64,000 bases of DNA from Brachybacterium sp036311905 (GCF_036311905.1 NZ_JAZDCH010000012.1:62001-126000), one strand, 5' to 3'; positions 40,388-49,301 are shown, numbered from the stretch's first letter. Notes: generated by a model not told the origin, from the letters alone. Numbers and translations: made by a program.

Positions 40388-41602
40388 GGGGCAGTGGGCG
40401 CCCTCACTCCGCCGGCCTTCCTCCTCTACGCCCTGAAGATGGTCCAGGGCTTCTCGACCGGCGGTGAGTACGCCGGCGCGTCGACCTACGTCGCCGAGTT
40501 CTCCTCCGACCGCCGTCGCGGCTACTTCTCCTCCTGGTTGGACGTCGGCTCGTACCTCGGCTTCGCCGCCGGTGCCGCGACCGTCGCCCTGACCCACTTC
40601 GCGGTGGGCAGCGGCTGGGGCGAGACCGCCTTCGCCGACTGGGGCTGGCGCATCCCGTTCCTCGTCGCGGTGCCCCTCGGCGCGATCGCGATCTACTTCC
40701 GCGCGCGGATCCCCGAGACCCCGGCCTTCGAGGCCGCCGAGGAGTCCGCCCAGCAGGACGACGTCGACGAGTCCCTCACCCGCACCGGCCTGCGCGGACT
40801 GTTGCGGGACCACCGTCAGGCGCTGCTGGTCGCCATCGTGCTGGTCGCCGCGGGCAACACGGTCGGCTACACCCTCACCAGCTACATGCCCACCTTCCTC
40901 GGCAGTCAGCTGGGCCTGGACGAGATGGAGTCCGCGATCGCGACGATTCCCGCGATGGTCGTCGTCGCGCTCAGCCTGCCGCTGATCGGCCGGCTCTCGG
41001 ACCGGATCGGGCGCAAGAAGGTTCTGATGCTCGCCGTGATCTCGACCCTCGTCCTCTCGGTGCCGTCCTTCGCGATCATGCTCACCGGGCACTACTGGCT
41101 GATCCAGCTCGCGATGTTCCTCTTCGCGATCCCCACGGCGCTGTACCTCGCGATCTTCGCCTCGACCCTCCCGGCCATGTTCCCGACCGCCGTGCGCTAC
41201 GCCGCGATGGGCCTGTCCTTCAACGTCGCGGTCTCCGCCTTCGGCGGCACAACCCCGCTCATCGCGCAGGCGCTCATCGACCTCACCGGCGTGCAGCTCA
41301 TGCCCGCCTACTGGGTCATGTTCTTCTCCGTGATCATGCTGGTGGCCATGCGCTGGATGACCGAGACGGCGCAGACCCCGCTGATCGGCTCCTTCCCGAC
41401 GGTCGAGGACGGGGCCGAGGCCGAGGAGCTCGTCGCCACCCAGGATGACAACCCGCTGCTGCACCTCGAGGAGATGCCCTTGCCCCACGAGGAGGTCGCC
41501 ATGGCGGTCGACGCCGCGGGCGAGCCGCTGCCGGGGACCGCCGCCATCCCCGTCGTCGACCTCGATGACGAGCAGCGCGGCCAGCTGGCCGGGAGCGTCT
41601 GA
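40388..41602 (+). pseudogene. 5'-truncated ProP-like MFS (metabolite:H+ symporter) transporter
   Basis: About 404 codons matching a proline/betaine transporter from the fourth helix onward: MVQGFSTGGEYAGASTYVAE, DWGWRIPFLVAVPLGAIAIY, GRLSDRIGRKKVLM, then FASTLPAMFPTAVRYAA. The first ~120 residues of the family, including helices 1-3 and the first cytoplasmic signature loop, are missing. Recognisable coding begins within 30 bp of the promoter of the divergent gene. No start codon with a ribosome site is present (GTG 40394 and ATG 40439 are internal). The remainder is open with an 80-residue acidic tail, so the truncation may be recent. An assembly join is an alternative. Confidence 0.75.
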
Positions 41603-41634
41603 GCCGCCGCAGCAGCGGCAGCGGTTATCGTCCC

Positions 41635-41688
41635 GAGGGCGGCCGACGGGGTGACGGGTAAGCAAGCCCACACCCGTCGGCCGCCCTC
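41635..41688. terminator. Terminator after the transporter remnant
   Basis: A perfect 16-bp stem (41635-41650 with 41673-41688) around a 22-nt loop, 7 bp before the spc promoter. Confidence 0.75.
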
Positions 41689-41694
41689 GACGGG

Positions 41695-41724
41695 GTGACA
41701 CGCCGCCGCCCGCAGGCGTACGCT
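41695..41724 (+). promoter_or_regulatory. spc operon promoter
   Basis: GTGACA (41695-41700), an 18-bp spacer and TACGCT (41719-41724). Start near 41731. It shows that spc is transcribed separately from S10 here. Confidence 0.65.
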
Positions 41725-41730
41725 TGGACG

Positions 41731-42029
41731 GTTGCCGGACGGCTGCGTCCGCTCGCCCCGCGAGCGCCCGTGTCCGTCCGCGACAGGATCCGGTGCCACC
41801 AGATCCGTCCTCGTCGGAGACCTCGCACCTACGGCGAACGCCCCGCGTTCATCCTGCCAGTGCCTGAGTCCGGCCGAGGGTTTTTTGGTGCCCGGGACCG
41901 GTCGACGGCGACGTCGCCGATCGGATCCCGATCGGGACGGCATCGGGCACAGTCCACATTCCGTTCCGCCAGGCTCGGCCGGCCCGCTCCGCGGGTGGGA
42001 AGAGAACCGGTGAGACGATAGGAGATCGA
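41731..42029 (+). promoter_or_regulatory. Structured leader of rplN
   Basis: About 300 nt. A run of six T (41881-41886) stands out in GC-rich DNA. Just after it, GTGCCCG (41888-41894) can pair with CGGGCAC (41944-41950), enclosing a GGCGACGTCGCC palindrome and a CGATCGG, loop ATC, CCGATCG hairpin: a branched structure about 60-80 nt before the start codon. A ribosomal-protein-binding regulatory leader is plausible. Confidence 0.5.
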
Positions 42030-42398
42030 GTGATTCAGCAGGAGTCGCGACTGAAGGTCGCCGACAACACCGGTGCCAAGGAAATCCTGTGCATCCGTGT
42101 TCTCGGTGGCTCCGGTCGCCGTTACGCCAGCATCGGCGACACCATCGTGGCGACCGTCAAGGACGCCATCCCCGGTGGCAACGTCAAGAAGGGCGACGTC
42201 GTCAAGGCGGTCGTCGTCCGCACGTCCAAGGAGCGTCGCCGTGCCGACGGTTCCTACATCCGCTTCGACGAGAACGCGGCGGTGATCCTCAAGGCCGACG
42301 GCGAGCCGCGCGGGACGCGCATCTTCGGCCCGGTCGGCCGCGAGCTGCGCGACAAGCGCTTCATGAAGATCATCTCGCTGGCACCGGAGGTGCTGTGA
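42030..42398 (+). CDS. rplN: 50S ribosomal protein L14
   Basis: A 122-residue uL14; MIQQESRLKVADNTGAKEIL and the C-terminal GPVGRELRDKRFMKIISLAP. GTG start with AGGAG 6 nt upstream. First gene of the spc operon. Confidence 0.97.
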   Translation: MIQQESRLKVADNTGAKEILCIRVLGGSGRRYASIGDTIVATVKDAIPGGNVKKGDVVKAVVVRTSKERRRADGSYIRFDENAAVILKADGEPRGTRIFGPVGRELRDKRFMKIISLAPEVL

Positions 42399-42399
42399 C

Positions 42400-42786
42400 A
42401 TGGCAAAGATGAAGATCAAGAAGGGCGACCTGGTCCAGGTCATCAGCGGCCGCACCAGCGACGCCGACAAGGCCGCCAAGCGCGGCCTCGACGCCGGTGA
42501 CAAGGGCAAGCAGGGCCGTGTCCTGCAGGTGTTCCCCGACACCCAGCGCGTGCTGGTCGAGGGCGTCAACCGTCGTACCCACCACGTCAAGCCCAACCAG
42601 GCCGGCGGCGCGGGCGGCATCGAGCAGCGCGAGGCGCCGCTCCACGTCTCCAACGTGGCGCTCGTCGACCCCGAGGACAACAAGCCCACCAAGATCGGCT
42701 ACCGCGTCGAGACGGTGGAGCTCGAGAACGGCCGCACCAAGCAGGTCCGCGTCCGCTTCGCCAAGCGCTCCGGGAAGGACATCTGA
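42400..42786 (+). CDS. rplX: 50S ribosomal protein L24
   Basis: A 128-residue uL24 with an N-terminal KOW motif (KKGDLVQVISGRTSDADKAA). Residues 25-30 contain a short insert beyond the minimal family, and the C-terminus is extended. It overlaps rplE by one base. Confidence 0.95.
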   Translation: MAKMKIKKGDLVQVISGRTSDADKAAKRGLDAGDKGKQGRVLQVFPDTQRVLVEGVNRRTHHVKPNQAGGAGGIEQREAPLHVSNVALVDPEDNKPTKIGYRVETVELENGRTKQVRVRFAKRSGKDI

Positions 42787-43358
42787 TGTCTGAGACCACC
42801 ATCACCGAGGTGCCCACCCCGCGCCTCAAGACGAAGTACAACGAGACCATCAAGGCGCAGCTGACCGAGCAGTTCAGCTACTCCAACGTCATGCTGGTCC
42901 CCGGTCTGACCAAGATCGTCGTGAACATGGGCGTCGGCGACGCCGCTCGCGACTCGAAGGTCATCGACGGTGCGATCAAGGATCTCACCGCCATCACCGG
43001 TCAGAAGCCGCAGGTCACCAAGGCCCGCAAGTCCATCGCGCAGTTCAAGCTGCGCGAGGGCATGCCGATCGGCGCGCACGTCACGCTGCGCGGCGCCCGC
43101 ATGTGGGAGTTCCTGGACCGCCTGCTGTCCACCGCGCTCCCGCGCATCCGCGACTTCCGCGGCATGTCGCCGAACCACTTCGATGGCAACGGGAACTACA
43201 CCTTCGGTCTGACCGAGCAGGTCATGTTCCACGAGATCGATCAGGACAAGATCGACCGCGTCCGCGGTATGGACATCACGGTCGTGACCACCGCGAAGAC
43301 CGACGACGAGGGACGCGCGCTGCTGAAGCTGCTCGGCTTCCCCTTCAAGGAGAACTGA
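42786..43358 (+). CDS. rplE: 50S ribosomal protein L5
   Basis: A 190-residue uL5 that binds 5S rRNA; VPGLTKIVVNMGVGDAARDS, RDFRGMSPNHFDGNGNYTFG. Standard length. Confidence 0.97.
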   Translation: MSETTITEVPTPRLKTKYNETIKAQLTEQFSYSNVMLVPGLTKIVVNMGVGDAARDSKVIDGAIKDLTAITGQKPQVTKARKSIAQFKLREGMPIGAHVTLRGARMWEFLDRLLSTALPRIRDFRGMSPNHFDGNGNYTFGLTEQVMFHEIDQDKIDRVRGMDITVVTTAKTDDEGRALLKLLGFPFKEN

Positions 43359-43359
43359 T

Positions 43360-43545
43360 ATGGCCAAGACAGCCCTGATCAAGAAGTCGGAGCGCAAGCC
43401 GAAGTTCGCGGTGCGCGCCTACACCCGGTGCCAGAAGTGCGGTCGCCCGCACTCGGTGTACCGCAAGTTCGGTCTCTGCCGTGTCTGCCTGCGCGAGATG
43501 GCCCATCGCGGCGAGCTCCCCGGCGTCACCAAGAGCAGCTGGTAA
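43360..43545 (+). CDS. rpsZ: 30S ribosomal protein S14, zinc-binding type
   Basis: A 61-residue uS14 with two CxxC pairs (CQKCGRPHSVYRKFGLCRVC), the zinc-containing type typical of actinobacterial spc operons. Zinc-free paralogues, where present, are encoded elsewhere. Confidence 0.97.
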   Translation: MAKTALIKKSERKPKFAVRAYTRCQKCGRPHSVYRKFGLCRVCLREMAHRGELPGVTKSSW

Positions 43546-43615
43546 GGACTATCGCCACAGGTCCCAGGGAGCCGCGAGGCCCTGAGGGAAACCAGGTGAG
43601 GAAGAAGCAACTGAC

Positions 43616-44014
43616 ATGACCATGACCGACCCGATCGCGGACATGCTGACGCGGATCCGGAACGCCTCCGGGGCGTACCACGAGACCGCGTCCATGCCGT
43701 ACTCGAAGCTGAAGAGCCGTATCGCGGACATCCTGAAGGCCGAGGGCTACATCCTGGGCTGGCGCGAGGAGGAGGCCGAGGTGGGCAAGAACCTCGTCCT
43801 CGAGCTCAAGTACTCGGACAGCCGTGAGCGCGCCATCTCCGGGGTGCGCCGCATCTCGAAGCCCGGCCTGCGCGTGTACGCGAAGTCCACCAACCTGCCC
43901 AAGGTCCTCGGCGGCCTGGGCGTGGCGATCCTGTCCACGTCCTCCGGCCTCCTGACCGACAAGCAGGCTGCCAAGAAGGGTGTGGGTGGGGAAGTCCTCG
44001 CCTACATCTGGTGA
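43616..44014 (+). CDS. rpsH: 30S ribosomal protein S8
   Basis: A 132-residue uS8; MTDPIADMLTRIRNASGAYH and the C-terminal STSSGLLTDKQAAKKGVGGE. Begins ATGACCATGACC; either ATG may serve. In E. coli S8 represses this operon. Confidence 0.97.
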   Translation: MTMTDPIADMLTRIRNASGAYHETASMPYSKLKSRIADILKAEGYILGWREEEAEVGKNLVLELKYSDSRERAISGVRRISKPGLRVYAKSTNLPKVLGGLGVAILSTSSGLLTDKQAAKKGVGGEVLAYIW

Positions 44015-44036
44015 GCGGGAGAGGAGACCACTAGCT

Positions 44037-44579
44037 ATGTCCCGCATCGGACGCCTGCCGGTCGCAGTGCCGGCCTCTGTCCAGAACGTCACCATCGAGG
44101 GCTCCACCGTCACGGTGACGGGCCCCAAGGGCGAGCTCTCGCACGACGTGCCCGCGCCCATCACGGTCACCCGTGGTGAGGACGGCAGCATCGTCGTCGA
44201 CCGCCCCGACGAGGAGCGCACCAGCCGTGCCCTGCACGGCCTGACCCGCACCCTCATCAACAACATGGTCCTCGGTGTCACCGAGGGCTACACGAAGAAG
44301 CTCGAGATCGTGGGCACCGGTTACCGCGTGGTCGCGAAGGGCTCGGACCTCGAGTTCGCCCTCGGCTTCTCCCACCCCGTCGTCGTGAAGGCCCCCGCGG
44401 GGATCACCTTCGCCGTCGAGTCGCCCACCAAGTTCTCGGTGAGCGGCATCAGCAAGCAGCAGGTGGGCGAGGTCGCCGCGAACATCCGCAAGATCCGCAA
44501 GCCCGAGCCCTACAAGGGCAAGGGCGTGCGCTACGCGGACGAGACCGTGGTCCGCAAGGCCGGAAAGGCTGGTAAGTGA
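44037..44579 (+). CDS. rplF: 50S ribosomal protein L6
   Basis: A 180-residue uL6; MSRIGRLPVAVPASVQNVTI and KPEPYKGKGVRYADE near the C-terminus. ATG 44037 with GAGGAG upstream; the longer ORF overlaps rpsH. Confidence 0.97.
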   Translation: MSRIGRLPVAVPASVQNVTIEGSTVTVTGPKGELSHDVPAPITVTRGEDGSIVVDRPDEERTSRALHGLTRTLINNMVLGVTEGYTKKLEIVGTGYRVVAKGSDLEFALGFSHPVVVKAPAGITFAVESPTKFSVSGISKQQVGEVAANIRKIRKPEPYKGKGVRYADETVVRKAGKAGK

Positions 44580-44581
44580 TC

Positions 44582-44968
44582 ATGGGGTACGCACTCAAGC
44601 ACACCAAGGGCAAGGCCGGCTCCCGCCTGCGTTCCCGCGGGCGTCGCCACCTGCGCGTGCGTCGCCGTGTCGTCGGCACGGCCCAGCGTCCGCGCCTGGT
44701 CGTCACCCGTTCGGCCCGTCACGTGTTCGTCCAGGTCGTCGACGATGCGCTGGGGAAGACCATCGCGTCGGCCTCGACCATGGAGAAGGACCTGCGCGGC
44801 ACCGAGGCGTCGAAGTCCGACAAGGCCCGCACCGTCGGCACCCTCGTCGCCGAGCGCGCCAAGGCCGCCGGGATCGACTCCGTCGTGTTCGACCGCGGCG
44901 GCAACAAGTACCACGGCCGTGTGGCCGCCGTCGCTGACGGCGCCCGCGAGGCCGGCCTGGCGCTGTGA
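44582..44968 (+). CDS. rplR: 50S ribosomal protein L18
   Basis: A 128-residue uL18, partner of 5S rRNA, with basic N-terminus (GRRHLRVRRRVVGTAQRPRL) and C-terminal DRGGNKYHGRVAAVADGARE. ATG 44582 is preferred; GTG 44576 would overlap the rplF stop by 4 nt and add two residues. Confidence 0.95.
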   Translation: MGYALKHTKGKAGSRLRSRGRRHLRVRRRVVGTAQRPRLVVTRSARHVFVQVVDDALGKTIASASTMEKDLRGTEASKSDKARTVGTLVAERAKAAGIDSVVFDRGGNKYHGRVAAVADGAREAGLAL

Positions 44969-45005
44969 TCGCCGCCCGGACCCAGGACGAGAAGAGGATC
45001 TGAAC

Positions 45006-45695
45006 ATGGCTGCACAGCAGCGAAGCAACGGTCCCGCGGCCTCCGGCCGACGGGGCGAGAACTCCACGAGCAACGACGATCGCGGCGGCCGCCAGGGCGG
45101 CGACCGCGGGGGTCGTCAGGGCCGCGGCCGCGGCGCGCAGCAGGAGGCCGAGAAGTCGGCGTTCCTCGAGCGCGTCGTGAGCATCAACCGCGTGTCCAAG
45201 GTCGTCAAGGGCGGCCGTCGTTTCTCCTTCACCGCCCTCGTGGTGGTGGGTGACGGCGACGGCACCGTCGGTGTCGGCTACGGCAAGGCCAAGGAGGTGC
45301 CGGCGGCGATCTCCAAGGGTGTCGAGGAGGCGAAGAAGAACTTCTTCCGCGTCCCCCGCATCCAGGGCACCGTCGTCCACCCCGTCCAGGGTGAGGATGC
45401 GGCGGGCGTCGTCCTGCTGCGCCCGGCCGCTCCGGGTACCGGCGTGATCGCCGGCGGTCCGGTGCGTGCGGTCCTCGAGTGCGCCGGCGTGCACGACGTG
45501 CTCTCCAAGTCGCTCGGCTCGACCAACGCGATCAACATCGTGCGGGCGACCGTCGACGCCCTCAAGCGGCTCGAGGAGCCGGAGGCCGTGGCCGCGCGCC
45601 GTGGCCTCGCGGTCGAGGACGTCGCCCCGGCGGCGCTCCTGCGCGCCCAGGCCGAGGGTCGCGCCGCGGCCCGCGCCGAGAAGGTGGGTGCCTGA
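45006..45695 (+). CDS. rpsE: 30S ribosomal protein S5
   Basis: A 229-residue uS5 with an Arg/Gly-rich N-terminal tail (GGRQGGDRGGRQGRGRG, about residues 28-44), core RVSKVVKGGRRFSFTALVVV and a long Ala/Arg-rich C-terminus. The tails exceed the E. coli protein (167 aa) and probably contact rRNA. Overlaps rpmD by one base. Confidence 0.96.
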   Translation: MAAQQRSNGPAASGRRGENSTSNDDRGGRQGGDRGGRQGRGRGAQQEAEKSAFLERVVSINRVSKVVKGGRRFSFTALVVVGDGDGTVGVGYGKAKEVPAAISKGVEEAKKNFFRVPRIQGTVVHPVQGEDAAGVVLLRPAAPGTGVIAGGPVRAVLECAGVHDVLSKSLGSTNAINIVRATVDALKRLEEPEAVAARRGLAVEDVAPAALLRAQAEGRAAARAEKVGA

Positions 45696-45874
45696 TGCAG
45701 ATCAAGGTGACCCAGATCCGTTCCGAGATCGGCGGCACCCAGAGCCAGCGAGCCACCCTGCGAGGCCTCGGCCTCAAGCGCATCGGTGACTCGGTGGTGA
45801 AGGAGGACCGCCCTGAGATCCGCGGCATGATCCGCGCCGTCACCCACCTGGTGACGTTCGAAGAGGTGGAGTGA
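45695..45874 (+). CDS. rpmD: 50S ribosomal protein L30
   Basis: A 59-residue uL30; MQIKVTQIRSEIGGTQSQRA and GLKRIGDSVVKEDRPEIRGM. The ATG shares a base with the rpsE stop. Confidence 0.95.
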   Translation: MQIKVTQIRSEIGGTQSQRATLRGLGLKRIGDSVVKEDRPEIRGMIRAVTHLVTFEEVE

Positions 45875-45879
45875 TCTCT

Positions 45880-46344
45880 ATGGCAGACCAGTCCGATAAC
45901 CAGAACCCGCTGAAGCTGCACGACTTGCGCCCGGCGCCCGGCTCCAAGACCGCACGCACCCGCGTCGGCCGTGGTGAGGCGTCCAAGGGTAAGACCGCCG
46001 GTCGTGGCACCAAGGGCACCAAGGCCCGCTACCAGGTGCCCGTCGGCTTCGAGGGCGGCCAGATGCCGATGCATATGCGCCTCCCGAAGCTGCGCGGCTT
46101 CACCAACCCGTTCCGCGTCGAGTACCAGGTCGTGAACCTGTCGACCCTGCAGGAGCTGTTCCCCGAGGGCGGCACCGTCACGGTCGAGGACCTCGTCGCG
46201 AAGGGCGCCGTGCGCAAGAACCAGCCCGTCAAGGTGCTGGGCACCGGTGAGGTGAGCGTCAAGCTCGACATCACCGCGCAGAAGTTCTCCGCGTCGGCGG
46301 AGCAGAAGATCGCGGCGGCCGGCGGGTCCGTCACCACCGCGTGA
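45880..46344 (+). CDS. rplO: 50S ribosomal protein L15
   Basis: A 154-residue uL15; LHDLRPAPGSKTARTRVGRG and GFEGGQMPMHMRLPKLRGF. ATG 45880 with GAGGTGGAG upstream. Last gene before a strong palindrome that separates it from secY. Confidence 0.96.
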   Translation: MADQSDNQNPLKLHDLRPAPGSKTARTRVGRGEASKGKTAGRGTKGTKARYQVPVGFEGGQMPMHMRLPKLRGFTNPFRVEYQVVNLSTLQELFPEGGTVTVEDLVAKGAVRKNQPVKVLGTGEVSVKLDITAQKFSASAEQKIAAAGGSVTTA

Positions 46345-46353
46345 CTCGTTTTT

Positions 46354-46399
46354 GACGGGGCATCGCGGCGCAGAATATTCTGTGCCGCGGTGCCCCGTC
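46354..46399. terminator. 46-nt near-perfect palindrome between rplO and secY
   Basis: 46354-46376 pairs with 46377-46399 over 23 positions with only two G-T wobbles and no spacer; the centre is CAGAATATTCTG. TTTTT directly precedes it on the + strand, so it looks most like an intrinsic terminator on the minus strand, but it could also stop rplO transcription. Confidence 0.7.
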
Positions 46400-46464
46400 G
46401 TCGTATGCGGGGCCGGTCCGAGAGCCGCGGCGCAGCCGCAGGCGCCGGGACGGACCGGGACGCC

Positions 46465-46470
46465 TATGGT
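46465..46470 (+). promoter_or_regulatory. Candidate secY promoter -10 box TATGGT
   Basis: TATGGT would place a start near 46477 and a 25-nt leader with an AGGAGGG ribosome site. The -35 is weak. Confidence 0.4.
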
Positions 46471-46501
46471 CCTGTCCCCGGACCTCCAGGAGGGAAAACT
46501 C

Positions 46502-47806
46502 GTGAACTCGTTCGTGCGCGTCCTGCGCACTCCCGAGCTGAGGGCGAAGATCCTCTTCACCCTGGGGATGATCGCGATCTATCGGATCGGCGTCTTCATC
46601 CCCACCCCGGGCTTCGATGCCACCAACGTCATGGTGTGCGCGGACCAGGCGCTCGGCGCCGGGGGCGGCGGCGCGCTGGGCATGGTCAACATGTTCTCCG
46701 GCGGCGCGCTGCTCCAGCTGTCCATCTTCTCGCTGGGCGTGATGCCGTACATCACCGCCTCGATCATCGTGCAGCTGCTGCGCGTGGTGATCCCGCGGTT
46801 CGAGGCGCTCCACAAGGAAGGCGCGGCCGGGACCCAGAAGCTCACGCAGTACACCCGCTACCTGACGATCGGTCTCGCGATCCTCCAGGCCACCACGATC
46901 ATCACCCTGGTCCGCTCGGGCCAGTTCTTCGTGGGCTGCAACCTGACGCTGGTCCCCGACCAGTCGATCCCGGCGCAGCTGCTGATGGTCCTCACCATGA
47001 CCGTCGGCACCGTGCTGATCATGTTCATGGGCGAGATGATCACCGAGCGCGGCATCGGCAACGGCATGTCCCTGCTGATCTTCACCTCGATCGCCGCATC
47101 CTTCCCGGGCGCCATGGGCCAGGTCTGGCAGCTGCAGGGCTGGATGACCTTCTCCCTCGTGATCCTCGTGGCCCTGCTGGTCATGATCGGCATCGTCTTC
47201 GTCGAGCAGTCCCAGCGCCGCATCCCCGTGCAGTACGCCAAGCGCATGGTGGGCCGCCGCATGTACGGCGGGACCTCCACCTACATCCCGATCAAGGTCA
47301 ACCAGGCCGGCGTCATCCCCGTCATCTTCGCCAGCTCGATCCTCGCGCTGCCGCAGATGGCCGCGAGCTTCGGCGACCCCTCGGCTGGCTGGGTCCAGTG
47401 GGTCAACGCCCACCTGGTCATGGGCATCTCGTTCTCGTGGATCTACGCCGCGGTCTACATCGCCCTGATCGTCTTCTTCGCCTTCTTCTACACGTCGATC
47501 ACCTTCAACGCGGAGGAGATCGCCGACAACATGAAGAAGTACGGCGGCTTCGTGCCCAACGTGCGCGCGGGCCGACCGACCGAGCGCTACCTGCGCTACG
47601 TGATCAACCGGATCCAGACCCCCGGTGCGATCTACCTCGCGGTGATCTCCGTGATCCCGCTCCTCGCCCTCGTCTACCTGGGGGCCTCGCAGAACTTCCC
47701 GCTGGGCGGAGTGTCCGTGCTGATCATCATCGGCGTCGGCCTCGACACCGTGAAGCAGATCGACGCGAAGCTCCAGCAGCACCACTACGAAGGGATCCTC
47801 CGGTGA
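46502..47806 (+). CDS. secY: Preprotein translocase subunit SecY
   Basis: A 434-residue channel protein with ten predicted membrane helices. The conserved start is FVRVLRTPELRAKILFTLGM, and YRIGVFIPTPG is in helix 1. GTG 46502 is chosen because AGGAGGG sits 7 nt upstream; ATG 46466 would add 12 residues not expected in the family. Its stop overlaps the adk start by 4 nt. Confidence 0.96.
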   Translation: MNSFVRVLRTPELRAKILFTLGMIAIYRIGVFIPTPGFDATNVMVCADQALGAGGGGALGMVNMFSGGALLQLSIFSLGVMPYITASIIVQLLRVVIPRFEALHKEGAAGTQKLTQYTRYLTIGLAILQATTIITLVRSGQFFVGCNLTLVPDQSIPAQLLMVLTMTVGTVLIMFMGEMITERGIGNGMSLLIFTSIAASFPGAMGQVWQLQGWMTFSLVILVALLVMIGIVFVEQSQRRIPVQYAKRMVGRRMYGGTSTYIPIKVNQAGVIPVIFASSILALPQMAASFGDPSAGWVQWVNAHLVMGISFSWIYAAVYIALIVFFAFFYTSITFNAEEIADNMKKYGGFVPNVRAGRPTERYLRYVINRIQTPGAIYLAVISVIPLLALVYLGASQNFPLGGVSVLIIIGVGLDTVKQIDAKLQQHHYEGILR

Positions 47807-48405
47807 CCACCCCCGACACCTCCGCCGAGACCACCGCCCGCCGCCTGCTCATCGTGGGCCCGCCCGGGGCCGGCAAGGGCACCCAGGCCGCGCGCCTCGC
47901 TGCCGAGGCGGGGATCCCCGCGATCTCCACCGGCGACATCTTCCGCGCGAACGTCGCGGGCGAGACGGAGCTGGGCGTCCTCGCGAAGTCCTACATGGAC
48001 AAAGGCGAGTACGTGCCGGACTCGGTCACCAACGACATGGTCCGCTCCCGCCTCGCCGAGGCGGACGCCGCGGACGGCTTCCTGCTGGACGGCTACCCGC
48101 GCACTCTCGACCAGGTCGACGCGCTCGACGGGATCCTCGCCGACCTCGGCGCCGCCCTCGACGCGGTGCTGCTGCTCGAGGCCGACGACGACACGGTCGT
48201 CGAGCGCCTCATCGAGCGCGGCCGCGAGTCCGGTCGCAGCGACGACACCGAGGAGACCATCCGCCACCGGCTCTCGGTGTACGCGGCGCAGACCACCCCG
48301 CTGATCGACGTGTACGAGGCGCGCGGGCTGGTCCGCCGCGTCGACGGCATGGCGTCGATCGACGAGGTCACCGCCGCTCTGCGCGAGGCGCTGCGCACCC
48401 GATGA
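47803..48405 (+). CDS. adk: Adenylate kinase
   Basis: A 200-residue enzyme interconverting ATP + AMP and 2 ADP. P-loop GPPGAGKGT near residue 19, AMP-site ISTGDIFRAN, LLDGYPRTLDQ, and a short LID without zinc cysteines. GTG start within the secY stop; overlaps map by 4 nt. Confidence 0.96.
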   Translation: MTTPDTSAETTARRLLIVGPPGAGKGTQAARLAAEAGIPAISTGDIFRANVAGETELGVLAKSYMDKGEYVPDSVTNDMVRSRLAEADAADGFLLDGYPRTLDQVDALDGILADLGAALDAVLLLEADDDTVVERLIERGRESGRSDDTEETIRHRLSVYAAQTTPLIDVYEARGLVRRVDGMASIDEVTAALREALRTR

Positions 48406-49250
48406 GCATCCTCCCGGAGCGCGTGGAGCTGAAGACCCCCGAGCAGATCGCGGTCATGCGCCGCAGCGGTCATCTGCTGCACCGGGTCCACGACATGCTC
48501 GCCGAGCACGTGCGGCCGGGAGTGACCACGAAGCGTCTGGACGAGCTCGCCCACACGATGATCCGCGACGAGGGCGCCGTGCCGAACTTCCTCGGCTACC
48601 AGGGCTACCCCGCGACGCTGTGCATCAGCGTCAACGAAGTCGTCGTGCACGGCATCCCCGACGACACCGTCCTCGCCGAGGGCGACGTCGTCTCCATCGA
48701 CGGCGGACTGATCATCGACGGCTGGCACTCCGATGCCGCGCGCACGCACATCGTCGGGGAGCCGCGCTCCACGGCCGACGAGGACCTCGTGCGGATCGCC
48801 CGCGAGGCCCTGTGGGCCGGCATCGCCGCGCTCGCCACCGCGCAGCGGGTCGGCGACGTCGGCGCCGCGATCGAGGACCTCGTCGAGGCCGAGGCGGGGG
48901 AGACGCTCTCCCACCTCGAGGGCTTCGGCGGCCACGGCATCGGCACCGCCATGCACCAGGCCCCCGACGTCATGAACTACCGCACCCGCACCCGCGGCCC
49001 GAAGATCCGCCCCGGCCTCTGCGTCGCGATCGAGCCGATGCTCATCCAGGGCGACGGCGCCTGGGAGATGGACGAGGACGAGTGGACCGTCCGCGCCCTC
49101 TCCGGCGGCCGCGCCGCGCACTGGGAGCACTCCGTCGCGGTCACCGAACAGGGACTGGTGGTGCTCACCGAAGGCGACGGCGGCGCCGAGGAGCTCGGCC
49201 GGCGCGGGATCCGGGCGGCCCCCGACCCGCTCACGGCCCCCGGAGCGTGA
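48402..49250 (+). CDS. map: Methionine aminopeptidase, type I
   Basis: A 282-residue dimetal peptidase removing N-terminal Met from new proteins. Metal ligands are in SIDGGLIIDGWHSDAARTHI (Asp, Asp), GHGIGTAMHQAPDV (His), VAIEPML (Glu) and EHSVAVTEQG (Glu). The secY-adk-map order is standard. Confidence 0.95.
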   Translation: MSILPERVELKTPEQIAVMRRSGHLLHRVHDMLAEHVRPGVTTKRLDELAHTMIRDEGAVPNFLGYQGYPATLCISVNEVVVHGIPDDTVLAEGDVVSIDGGLIIDGWHSDAARTHIVGEPRSTADEDLVRIAREALWAGIAALATAQRVGDVGAAIEDLVEAEAGETLSHLEGFGGHGIGTAMHQAPDVMNYRTRTRGPKIRPGLCVAIEPMLIQGDGAWEMDEDEWTVRALSGGRAAHWEHSVAVTEQGLVVLTEGDGGAEELGRRGIRAAPDPLTAPGA

Positions 49251-49295
49251 CGGGCATCATCGCCCTGCACTCTCGCCCCTGCGGCGAGCCGCGTG

Positions 49296-49301
49296 TACGC
49301 T
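49296..49301 (+). promoter_or_regulatory. infA operon promoter -10 box TACGCT
   Basis: TACGCT, the same hexamer as the spc promoter, gives a start near 49308 and a leader of about 209 nt. The -35 is unclear. Confidence 0.45.

Noticed and set aside
40388..41602. Functional MFS transporter
   Set aside because: The first helices are absent and there is no start codon with a ribosome site, so I call it a truncated remnant.
41701..42021. Small coding frames in the rplN leader
   Set aside because: No ribosome sites or recognisable protein; the frames cross the promoter start and the structured leader.
39822..42029. Mobile element at the S10/spc junction
   Set aside because: No transposase, integrase, target duplication or terminal inverted repeats are visible at the edges.
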